Positions 16,131-24,268 of a DNA stretch of 64,000 nucleotides are shown here, one piece after another. Origin of the DNA: Streptomyces gilvus (lineage in GTDB: Bacteria > Actinomycetota > Actinomycetes > Streptomycetales > Streptomycetaceae); assembly GCF_022513565.1 (NCBI RefSeq), contig NZ_JAKWBE010000028.1, forward strand, positions 50,454-114,453, read 5' to 3'. The translations under genes were made by a program, and so were the position numbers. The notes below the pieces were generated by a model, which searched no databases, was not told the origin of the DNA, and worked only from the letters and a program-made list of their open reading frames with translations. The first letter of the stretch is position 1. Every line of letters begins with the position of its first letter.

Positions 16131-16919
16131 CTATGTCGAGGTCTGTGGACGAGGTGTGGGCGGGATCTCGAAGCATCGCCGCAGGTGAGCCCGGAAAACG
16201 ATGCGGCCCGGACCCGGGACAGGTGTGGGCCCGCATCGCAAGGCTGCACCGACTCCCCTAATCGGCGGTGACCCCCCATAGGCGATCTGCGCCGGCCTAC
16301 CGTCGCGGTAGAGCACCGTGCAATTCCCCTGGGCGCGGCCTGGGAAGTCCAGTTGTTCAGAGTCGAGCGCGGCGTCCCACTCCTCGTAGGTGGGCCGGCC
16401 GTGAGGAGCCCACGCTCGCACCTCTTCATCGGTCAGCGGCCGCATGAACGGACCGTCATCGCTGGCCGCGGCCTCGATCATGAGAGGGAAGTCCAACACG
16501 GAGCCCGTGCCGCCGGTGAAGATGTACTCCTGCCACGCTGGGTCATGCCACAGTTCCTCGACGGACCGCCCCTCGAAGCCGTGATTGTCCCGAGCCAGCT
16601 CGTCTTCCTGCTCCTGCCGGAACGCGGCCGCCAAATCACGCTGTACGGGCCCGTATGAGTCCATGCGTTGCCACCCATCCGCGTCCCCTCTCCACTCGAA
16701 CTGCACGTTCAAGAGCGGAGCGTAAGAGACGGCACTGACAGGGCACCCCGCCCCGACGATGGTCACCCCCTGAAGGCCGGCCACAGGCCCCGCAGGGACG
16801 GCCGGCACCTCGCTGAGACGCACCGGCTCAGGCCAGCCTCCAAGCCTGGCGATGGCGAGCAACGCCGTACACCTGCTCCACCTGGTCGGCCGTGAGGGTA
16901 GTTCACTCGACCCGGCCAT
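16131..16919 (-). CDS. Unknown protein downstream of the RHS toxin operon, possibly frameshifted
   Basis: A 262-residue open frame that I do not recognise. The central part (about residues 45-215) is acidic and well composed: YGPVQRDLAAAFRQEQEDEL, SVEELWHDPAWQEYIF and GRPTYEEWDAAL. Both ends look wrong. Near the start a neighbouring frame reads LTADQVEQVYGVARHRQAW, more protein-like than the ORF's own start. At the end, one extra G in the GGGGGG run near 16275 would give IAYGGVTAD and a stop, instead of a 45-residue Pro/Arg-rich extension. So the gene may carry two single-base lesions. No signal peptide or membrane segment. Its place behind the RHS gene hints at an immunity or accessory role, which is inference only. 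Confidence 0.5.
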   Translation of the reverse strand: MAGSSELPSRPTRWSRCTALLAIARLGGWPEPVRLSEVPAVPAGPVAGLQGVTIVGAGCPVSAVSYAPLLNVQFEWRGDADGWQRMDSYGPVQRDLAAAFRQEQEDELARDNHGFEGRSVEELWHDPAWQEYIFTGGTGSVLDFPLMIEAAASDDGPFMRPLTDEEVRAWAPHGRPTYEEWDAALDSEQLDFPGRAQGNCTVLYRDGRPAQIAYGGSPPIRGVGAALRCGPTPVPGPGRIVFRAHLRRCFEIPPTPRPQTST

Positions 16920-16935
16920 GCATGGAGGAATGGGA

Positions 16936-17388
16936 CTAGCGAGTCACCGTCCCGCCGCCCAACGCATGCCGTATCAGCTCCCCGTCCTTCCTGGGCACCG
17001 CCAGGTCATAAGTCCCCGCGCCCGTGACGAGTTCGTATCGTTCGAACTTCCGGGCCAGGCGCACCTTCCCGGGCGCCGGTTTCAACCGGAACGGCGCCTG
17101 GAGGGTCGCGCTCCGGCCTCCTCGCGCGTCGTTCCAGACCGGCGCCTCACCGGCGGCGAGCCGGAGGTAGCCCTGCCTCAGCCTCGCGATCTGCTTGCCC
17201 TTGCCGACCGAGACCTTGACCGTCCCACCGATGCTCTGCGTGAACCCGACGACCCGCAGCGGTTGCCCAGCGTCGAAGTCCGCGATGTCCCGCGCGGGCG
17301 TGCGGCGCCGGATCCACGCCCAGCGCAGCAGCACGTCCACCATGGTCTCGGTACCGGCGGACCGGCGTCCCGCACGTGCGTTTGTCAC
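16936..17388 (-). CDS. Small basic protein of unknown function
   Basis: A 150-residue frame, or 135 residues if it starts at MVDVLLRW (17343), which I find more natural. It is rich in Val, Gly, Lys and Arg, predicted mostly beta (RVVGFTQSIGGTVKVSV, FERYELVTGAGTYDLAVP), without signal peptide, membrane segment or cysteines. I do not recognise the family. It lies between the Cys4 protein and the unknown protein at 16131, all on the minus strand behind the RHS gene, so the set may be co-transcribed. Confidence 0.6.
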   Translation of the reverse strand: MTNARAGRRSAGTETMVDVLLRWAWIRRRTPARDIADFDAGQPLRVVGFTQSIGGTVKVSVGKGKQIARLRQGYLRLAAGEAPVWNDARGGRSATLQAPFRLKPAPGKVRLARKFERYELVTGAGTYDLAVPRKDGELIRHALGGGTVTR

Positions 17389-17451
17389 TTCGCTGTCCCA
17401 ATCCGTCGTGCCTCTTCTTGCCTGCCGACGCGTCCCGCCACGGCACGGCCG

Positions 17452-17742
17452 TCATTCGTCCCGCGTGAAGTCCGGGACACCGGCGACCGAAGCCGGATCT
17501 TCGATCGGCCACATCCGGAAGCCTTCAGGAGCACGTACCCGGGACACGCTGATGCCGTGCAGACACGCATCGCACCAGAACAGCGCATAACCGACCCTGC
17601 TGCTGGTGTCGACGATGTAACGCACCTGCAGCTGGTAGCGACCGCAGACGGGGCACGGGCCGCTGCCCGCCTTGTCATCGTCGGGGTCATGGCCCTCGGT
17701 AAAGCGTGCCAACGCCTTCAGCCACGCCTCTCGATCAGCCAT
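17452..17742 (-). CDS. Small Cys4 (zinc-ribbon-like) protein, candidate immunity protein
   Basis: 96 residues from the ATG at 17742 (MADREAWL). That ATG lies inside the last codons of the RHS gene, an 8-nt overlap, so the two are probably translationally coupled. Two CxxC pairs, CPVC (C30, C33) and CDAC (C57, C60), make a likely zinc ribbon. There is no signal peptide, so it should stay in the cytoplasm. In polymorphic-toxin operons the small gene directly after the toxin is usually the cognate immunity gene. That is the basis for the proposal; no immunity family was recognised. Confidence 0.72.
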   Translation of the reverse strand: MADREAWLKALARFTEGHDPDDDKAGSGPCPVCGRYQLQVRYIVDTSSRVGYALFWCDACLHGISVSRVRAPEGFRMWPIEDPASVAGVPDFTRDE

Positions 17743-20700
17743 TACCCAGCCTCCCGTTGAAATGATTCCAGAACTGGTCCTCCGAGGCGTATGCGGCTCT
17801 CTCCCAGGCGGATTCCTGTTCCAGTGACGAGGCTGAACCGTACAGACCGATCTGCATGACGTGCATCCGCTCGTGGCCGATGGTCCGGACGAGATCCTCC
17901 ATGGAGGAGAATGCGTCGGGATACAGCGTAATAGTCCCGTCCGGCGATGTGTGCCCGTACAGGCCACGCCCGATCAGGTCGGCATCACGATTGATCTTGA
18001 CAGTCACACCAGCCAGTCCGACGCCGGCGTCGGAAGCCGCCTGGCTGACGACGCGCTTCTGCATCGGTACCTGCAGTTCGGAGAACGCTCCCGTGTTCGA
18101 GGTACGGCGGGCGAGCCCCCGAGAAGCGCTCCCCGAACTCGCGCCGCTCTTGGGCGCAGACTCCTGGTCCCTTTTGCCGCTCGTGGCCGAGCCGGAACCA
18201 GCGGTCTCCTCCGCCGCTGAGCCCGCCTCCTTCGCCCCCGAGCGGGCAGCAGCCTTGGACGCCGCAGCGGTTTCGGCTCCTTCCGAGACAGCTGCCGCCC
18301 CCGCGCCGGCGATCCCCGCCGCCCCTGCGATCACGGCCCCGCCTTCACCGATCACCCCGGCTGCCGCTCCCGTCACCGCAGCCCCCAGGCCGCCGATCTC
18401 GGCCCCGGCAGTGAAGCCCTCGGCGCCCGCTACCAGGACGGCGCCGCACGCGCCAGCCGTCGCCGCCACGCAAGCGACCGCGCCGACCACCACCGCGGTG
18501 GCGACCACGGCCGCAAGCACGGGGTGCCGCTCGACCGCGTGGTAGGCCTTCTTGGCGTAGCAGGAGAAGGACCAGCCGCAGCTGTGGGAGCTTCCGCCAC
18601 CGCTGCTGTGGTGCGAGGACGTGGAAGTCGTCGTGGTGGTCGTGGTCGTCGTCGCCGGCTGCGACGTGCTGCCGCAGTCGATGGCGCAGGTGTTCATCGT
18701 CGGGTCGTTGTACCAGTCGTCCAGCCCCGTCGGGTCGCTACCTGAGACCGGGTTGTCCGCCGCATACGTGTACCCGTCGATCTGCTGGGCGTCGGTCAGC
18801 TCCAGGACCGGGTCGTCCGAGACGAACCGGCCGATCGTCGGGTCGTACTCCCTCGCCCCCAGGTGTGTCAGCCCCGTGACCGCGTCCTGCACCCCGCTCA
18901 CGAAGCCCTTGTCGCCCGGCCACGCGCTCGAACCCGGCTGCGTACCGCGGGGGTTGCCGAACGGGTCGAGCCGTCGTCGCGTAATTGCCTGCGTCGTCGC
19001 GTCCACCGCGGTCTCGGCGGTGTCGTGCGCGTCCGTGACCTGCCACTGCAGGGCGCCCGTGCTGGTGCGCACCGCGATGGTCTGGCCCGCCCACTCGTAG
19101 TAGCGGGTGCCTGTGGCCGTCGTCGCGCCCTTGGCCATGTGCACCTCGGTGTCGCCCAGGTACAGCGTCGTACCGGAGTCGTCCCGCGAGAGCAGCCGGT
19201 TGCCGTCGGCGTCGTACAGGTACGAGGCAGACGTGCCGTCCGCGTTGGTCACCTTGGCGAGGTGGCCCTCGGAGTCCCAGTCCAGTGTCTGGGTCTTGCC
19301 GTTGATGGTGCGAGTGTGGGTGTTGCCGGCGTGGTCGTAAGTGTAGGAGTTCGTGGTCGTGGTGGAACCCACGACCGTGCTCGTCGACGTCAGCGTGTGC
19401 GCTTGGGCCGTGGCTATGGGCGGGTAGCCGAACGATGTCGTCGCGTCCGAGCCGCCCGTCGTCGTCGCGTGGTCGATCTGCGTCTTGCGGTTGCCCAAGT
19501 CGTCGTACTTGAAGCTCTGCCAGTACGGCGCCGGGCCGCCGAGGACCGCCGTCGACGGGTCTGCCGAGCATCCGTCCGTCGCGGTCCACGCCTCGGTCAG
19601 CCGGTCGTGGCCGTCGTAGCGGTAGCACTGGACGTCGTCGGTACCGTCGGCGTGCGTGGCGACCTTGGTCGGGTTGCCCGCGTCATCGTAGGTGTACGAC
19701 GTGTCCTGCACAGGCGCCGACTGGGCATCGTCCGTGACCAGTTCACGCTGCAGACGGCGTGTGCCGTCCTCGTACGTGTTCGTGATCTGCAGCCACTTGG
19801 CGCTGTCGGAGGACGAAACCCCCAGCGTGAGCTGCGCGACGTCACCGAACTTCGTGTAACTCGTGTTCTGGACATAGCCGGTGGTGCCGTTCAACGTCGT
19901 CGGCATGCTCAGGTCGTTGTAGCCGTACGTCAGCGACTCGGAAGGCAGTCCGCCGGCGGCCGGGTCGGAGGTGACCTGGACGGTGCCGTCGAGGTTGTAG
20001 CCGGTCGTCGACGTGTACGTGCCTGCGAGCGCTTCCTCACCCGTGACCGAGGGGATGGTGACCCGGGTCAACGTCGGCCGGTACAGGGCGTCGTACGCGC
20101 CGACCTGGCTGACGTACGCGCTGCCGGACGAGCCGCCGACGTATCGGATCGACGACGTCGGCTGTCCCTTGGCCACCGAGTCGTAGGTCCACTTGGCCAG
20201 CTCATGTGCCGCGTCCTTGGTGGTGCCGTCGTACAGATCGGTCTTGCGCCCGAGGATGTCGTAGGAGTAGCTGAGCGTCTTCTCGTCGGACGTGCCGACC
20301 GCGCCCGTGGTGGAGGCGACCTGGTCCAGCTCGTTGTACGCCGTGCTCGTCGTCCCCGTGTCCGGGTCCGTCGAGGTGATCTTGCGGCCCATCAGGTCAT
20401 AGCTGTACGACCACGTGTTGCCCGCGTCGTCGACGACCTCCTTGAGCTGACCCTTCGGGTTGTAGGTGTACTTGATCGACGTGTACGAGCCCGACGGGGT
20501 GCCGTTGTCGTACTGCCGGGTTTCGACCGTGCGGCCGAGCGTGTCGGTCAGCGTCGTCGTCGCGATGCCGCCGTTGGGCGGGGTGACCGTGACCCGGTCA
20601 CCGCCATACGCCGTGGAGGTCGTCCAGCGCTTGGTGCCCAGCGCGTAGAAGTCCTCCGCCGTGGGCCGGCTCGCGCCGTCGTACGTCGTCAGCATCTGGG

Positions 20701-23700
20701 ACGGCACCGCGGAGGTGATGTTCGCCAGCGTCCCGGACGGGGAGCTGGTGTCCGTGTAGTCGGCGTCCGCCTCAACAGCCAGACCGCGGCTGTCGTACTT
20801 GGTCTCGGCGATGACCCGCCCGCCTCCTGGTGCCGGGGTCTGCGTCTGACGCGGGCGCAGCAGCGCGTCGTACAGGGCGTACGTCGTGTCGTACGTCGAG
20901 CCGTCATTGTTCAGCTTGCCGGTGGAGACCGCGGAGGCCGCGGTGTTGGAGATCGAGTAGGTGTACACCAGGCTCGCGGACTGGCCCGAGGACTTGCTGC
21001 GGTTGGCCAGCCACAGGCTGGTCAGGCGGCCGAGGCCGTCGTATGCGTAGTCCGTCCGCTTGCTGTTGGGGTCCACGACCGAGGTGGCGAGGCCGCGCCC
21101 CGGGTCGAAGGTGGTGGTCGTCGCGTAGGACTTGGCGTCTGTGGTGACCGTACTGGTCAGCGGACCGCCAGTGGTGGGCGTGTACTTGGTGGTGCTGACC
21201 GTGTTCTGGTCCGTGTCCTTGACCGAGTCGACCCGGCCCTGCGTGTCGTAGTGGGACGTGGACACCGTCTGGTAGACGGGGCTGCCGCTGCTGTACGACG
21301 ACAGGCGCTGTGTCGACGTCTCGTCGCCGAGAGTCGGTGCCGTGCCGTAGGACTGGTTGTCGTAGAGGGTGCGGACGTCGGAGACGACGTCGTCCGGGCG
21401 GGTTGTGGTGGCATCGCAGGCGACGTCGACCGTCTCGACCCGGGTGGGGAAGGCCACGAGCCAGTCGGTGGTGTTGTTGGCGAGCGTGGTGCGGGTGCAC
21501 TGCTCGTCGCCCTTGACGGCAATGTCGCCCGCGTCGTCGACCGTCTTGACGGCACCGGTGGTGTCGTCGTAGGTCGTGGTCACCAGGGTGTTGCGGGGGT
21601 CGCCGGTGGACAGGTCGGTGCGGCTGTGCACCGCTGCGGGGCGGGTGAAGTAGCTGCTGCGGGTGCCGTCCGTGGCTGTCTGGTGGATCCACTGGTCGGT
21701 GATCGTGCCGGACACCTCGGCAGTGCCGTTGTAGGTGATCGACTCGCGGACGTTTCCGGCGAGCGGTTCATCGTCGGTCACCGAAGTTTTGGTGGAGTCG
21801 GTGACCTTGGCGCTGCGTGTGGTTCCGTCGGACTGCTTGTCACCGTCCATGCCGCGGAAGTACGTCGCGACCGTTTTCGTTCGCGTCGACTGCGCGTCGC
21901 CTGTGGTCGTCGTGACGCTGCCGTAGCCGCGCCACTGCGACCAGGTCTTGCGCTTGGCCGGGGCGGTGACGTTGTCGGTGTCGTAGTGCCAGGCCGGGGA
22001 GCCGTTGTAGGTGTAGTCGGTCTCCTTCAGCGGGGCGCCGCCGGTCGGGTCCGACTCGGTGACCTGGGTGACGACGTACTTGTGGAACCAGTCCAGTTGG
22101 GGATCCGCCGTGTAGGGCGGCTGCCAGTAGGTCGGGAAACAGCGCAGGGTGTCGGAGTCCGGGCTGCTGGGCATGGTGGTGCCCGCGACGCACTGCGGGT
22201 CGGAGTAGTTGACGGTGAGGACCGAGCCGGTTTCGGAAGTGATTGTCCGGACCCGCCACTTGACCAGTGCGGCGATGTCGTCGTGCGTGGTGTCGACCCG
22301 GTTGAACAGTTGGACGCCGGCGAAGGTGACGGGCGGCATGGCCTTGGTGGAGCCGTCCTTGCCGGTGCGGGTGATGGACTTCAGCCACAGGCCTGCGGAG
22401 GTGCCGTCGCCGGGATCGGGGAAGGACTGGTCAAGGGCCCAGGTGTCGACGTCGCGGTAGGACGGGGTGGACAGGCTCGCGTCCCAGATGCTGGTGGTCA
22501 CACCGGTCAGGCGCTTGCGGGAGAAGAACGTCGGCCCGGTCGCCGAGCACACCTTGCCCGAGGCGCAGATCTGGTCGTACGGCACGTCGGGCCAGTGCGA
22601 GGCGGTGCTGGAGGTGAGCGAGGAGCAGTCCTCGCTGCTGGTCACCAGGCAGCGTTCGGCGGTGGTGAAGCTGACCTTCTCGGGGGCGTTGCCGAAGACG
22701 GTGGAGGAGGTGATGCCGTAGTCGATCCGGCTGAGGTAGTCGCCGCGGTCGTAAGCGGTGCCGTTGTCGGTGGTGGTGCCGTTCTTGGCGTAGTAGTTGG
22801 TCTCCTTGGTGTACCAGTACGACATCGCGTTGCCGTGCGGGTCCACCACGTAGTCCAGATTCCACCGCCAGGCCTGGGTCAGCGCCCGGCCGGAGAACGA
22901 GGCGCCCTGGTCGTATCCGGGTTCACCGGAGTCGTCGCCGAACACCGGGACGGTGTCGACCGAGTTGGTGACGGGGTTGCCGGTGGCCCAGCCGGGCAGA
23001 CGGTTCTTACCGAAGACGTACTGGGTGCCGTCCGGGGTGGTGACAGTCCAGAACTCGCCGTCGTTGTCACCGTTCGTGGCACCGGTGGAACGCACCACCC
23101 GCTCACCGTCGTCGGCCTTGGCGTGCCACTCGCCGGTGGTCTTGTCCTTGATCAGCGGGCTGGACTTGCCGCCGAGGACCAGGGTGGCGTTGTCGTTCGC
23201 CCAGCACTCGTCGTTCTTGCCGGACTGGCCGTCGTCGTCGCAGGAGTCGTACGAGCGCTCGATGTATCCAGTGGTGAGGTCGAAGCCTTCGCCGACCCAG
23301 GACGGCTGGTTGTTGGTGGACGGCAGCCGTCCGTCGACGCTCTGCGCGTCGTAGGTGATCGCCAGGTTGGGCGACGGACCGCCGTTGGACGGGGGCACCG
23401 ACAGCGGGTACGACCAGGTGAAGTCACCGCTGGAACCGCCCGCGCTCCAGGACGCGGAGGGGTTCAGGGAAGTCGCTTGGTAGGAGCCCGCTCCGGACTT
23501 GGCAGTGGCGGTCGCGGCCAGGGCCGTCACGGCAGAGGCACTGACAGCGGTGGTGGCCGTGAGGGTGTGGTGTGCTATGTCATTCTGGGTAGCGATTGCG
23601 GTTGTGGCCTGGCACTTCTTCACGCTCGGGGTGGTGAGCGCGCAGGCGGGCAGACGCACCAGGGTCAGCCGGGAGGCGTAGTCGCCGCCGTAGGCGCGGG

Positions 23701-24199
23701 CGAAGCCGGAGTAGTCCAGGGTCAGCCGGGTCTTGCCCGTTCCCTGTCTCCCGTCGGCGCGGGCCAGAGACAAGACGGTGCCGTTGATGCCAAGGGCGGC
23801 CGCGGTGCGGTGTGCGGCCACCTTGACTGCCACCTTGGCCGGGGCTGCACCGGTGGTCGGCGCACTCACCTCGACCGGCAGGCCGCCCACCGAAGTGGCT
23901 TTGGCACGGGCCTTCCTGACTGCCACGGGAACGGTGGCGGCGGATGCGGCCGGCCAGTGGGCCGGCTTCACCACCTGCTCCGCGGTGCGGGCGGCGGCTG
24001 CCTTGGCCGGGTCCTTCTTCGTGGCCTTCTTGGCCTTGAAGGGCACGGCGGTGCCGTTCTTGACAGCTGGTGCGTGCACCGTGTGGTGCCCGTGTAGCTG
24101 GGTTGCCCACACCGCCGGGGCGGTGCCCAGTCCCGTGGCCACCAGGGCGCTCGTGGTGACAGCGACGACCCACAGCCGGGTCCGCCGTAGCCCATCCAT
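17735..24199 (-). CDS. Secreted RHS/YD-repeat polymorphic toxin with C-terminal HExxH domain
   Basis: 2,154 residues. A Sec signal peptide (1-32, with a hydrophobic VVAVTTSALVATGLG core) is followed by an Ala/Lys-rich stretch, an SpvB-like region (LAITYDAQSVDG; GEGFDLTTGYIERSYD) and many YD repeats (around 950-1750: YDGLGRLTSLW, YDHAGNTHTRTI, YDADGNRLLSRD). The RHS hallmark YDPTIGRFVSDDP is near residue 1785. Beyond it come a Thr/Ser/His-rich linker, a hydrophobic Ala/Val/Gly segment (about 1880-1920) and a variable tip with HERMH (residues 2109-2113, codons 17861-17875), an exact HExxH zinc-binding motif, then a helix with acidic residues (EQESAWERAAY) that could supply the third ligand. By family logic the RHS shell encloses a toxic tip; here the tip is probably a metallopeptidase. 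The gene follows the LamG gene and precedes the Cys4 gene. Confidence 0.9.
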   Translation of the reverse strand: MDGLRRTRLWVVAVTTSALVATGLGTAPAVWATQLHGHHTVHAPAVKNGTAVPFKAKKATKKDPAKAAAARTAEQVVKPAHWPAASAATVPVAVRKARAKATSVGGLPVEVSAPTTGAAPAKVAVKVAAHRTAAALGINGTVLSLARADGRQGTGKTRLTLDYSGFARAYGGDYASRLTLVRLPACALTTPSVKKCQATTAIATQNDIAHHTLTATTAVSASAVTALAATATAKSGAGSYQATSLNPSASWSAGGSSGDFTWSYPLSVPPSNGGPSPNLAITYDAQSVDGRLPSTNNQPSWVGEGFDLTTGYIERSYDSCDDDGQSGKNDECWANDNATLVLGGKSSPLIKDKTTGEWHAKADDGERVVRSTGATNGDNDGEFWTVTTPDGTQYVFGKNRLPGWATGNPVTNSVDTVPVFGDDSGEPGYDQGASFSGRALTQAWRWNLDYVVDPHGNAMSYWYTKETNYYAKNGTTTDNGTAYDRGDYLSRIDYGITSSTVFGNAPEKVSFTTAERCLVTSSEDCSSLTSSTASHWPDVPYDQICASGKVCSATGPTFFSRKRLTGVTTSIWDASLSTPSYRDVDTWALDQSFPDPGDGTSAGLWLKSITRTGKDGSTKAMPPVTFAGVQLFNRVDTTHDDIAALVKWRVRTITSETGSVLTVNYSDPQCVAGTTMPSSPDSDTLRCFPTYWQPPYTADPQLDWFHKYVVTQVTESDPTGGAPLKETDYTYNGSPAWHYDTDNVTAPAKRKTWSQWRGYGSVTTTTGDAQSTRTKTVATYFRGMDGDKQSDGTTRSAKVTDSTKTSVTDDEPLAGNVRESITYNGTAEVSGTITDQWIHQTATDGTRSSYFTRPAAVHSRTDLSTGDPRNTLVTTTYDDTTGAVKTVDDAGDIAVKGDEQCTRTTLANNTTDWLVAFPTRVETVDVACDATTTRPDDVVSDVRTLYDNQSYGTAPTLGDETSTQRLSSYSSGSPVYQTVSTSHYDTQGRVDSVKDTDQNTVSTTKYTPTTGGPLTSTVTTDAKSYATTTTFDPGRGLATSVVDPNSKRTDYAYDGLGRLTSLWLANRSKSSGQSASLVYTYSISNTAASAVSTGKLNNDGSTYDTTYALYDALLRPRQTQTPAPGGGRVIAETKYDSRGLAVEADADYTDTSSPSGTLANITSAVPSQMLTTYDGASRPTAEDFYALGTKRWTTSTAYGGDRVTVTPPNGGIATTTLTDTLGRTVETRQYDNGTPSGSYTSIKYTYNPKGQLKEVVDDAGNTWSYSYDLMGRKITSTDPDTGTTSTAYNELDQVASTTGAVGTSDEKTLSYSYDILGRKTDLYDGTTKDAAHELAKWTYDSVAKGQPTSSIRYVGGSSGSAYVSQVGAYDALYRPTLTRVTIPSVTGEEALAGTYTSTTGYNLDGTVQVTSDPAAGGLPSESLTYGYNDLSMPTTLNGTTGYVQNTSYTKFGDVAQLTLGVSSSDSAKWLQITNTYEDGTRRLQRELVTDDAQSAPVQDTSYTYDDAGNPTKVATHADGTDDVQCYRYDGHDRLTEAWTATDGCSADPSTAVLGGPAPYWQSFKYDDLGNRKTQIDHATTTGGSDATTSFGYPPIATAQAHTLTSTSTVVGSTTTTNSYTYDHAGNTHTRTINGKTQTLDWDSEGHLAKVTNADGTSASYLYDADGNRLLSRDDSGTTLYLGDTEVHMAKGATTATGTRYYEWAGQTIAVRTSTGALQWQVTDAHDTAETAVDATTQAITRRRLDPFGNPRGTQPGSSAWPGDKGFVSGVQDAVTGLTHLGAREYDPTIGRFVSDDPVLELTDAQQIDGYTYAADNPVSGSDPTGLDDWYNDPTMNTCAIDCGSTSQPATTTTTTTTTSTSSHHSSGGGSSHSCGWSFSCYAKKAYHAVERHPVLAAVVATAVVVGAVACVAATAGACGAVLVAGAEGFTAGAEIGGLGAAVTGAAAGVIGEGGAVIAGAAGIAGAGAAAVSEGAETAAASKAAARSGAKEAGSAAEETAGSGSATSGKRDQESAPKSGASSGSASRGLARRTSNTGAFSELQVPMQKRVVSQAASDAGVGLAGVTVKINRDADLIGRGLYGHTSPDGTITLYPDAFSSMEDLVRTIGHERMHVMQIGLYGSASSLEQESAWERAAYASEDQFWNHFNGRLGNG

Positions 24200-24268
24200 G
24201 ACTGCTCTCCCGTTTCGTGTGAAAGTCCGCTGAGGGTCTGTCGCCTCCGCCGTGTCGGCGGGACGGCG

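Noticed and set aside
18863..24097. 1,744-residue open frame on the plus strand
   Set aside because: Antisense shadow of the RHS gene, Arg/Val/Gly-rich, no start site or domain. High GC keeps the opposite strand open.
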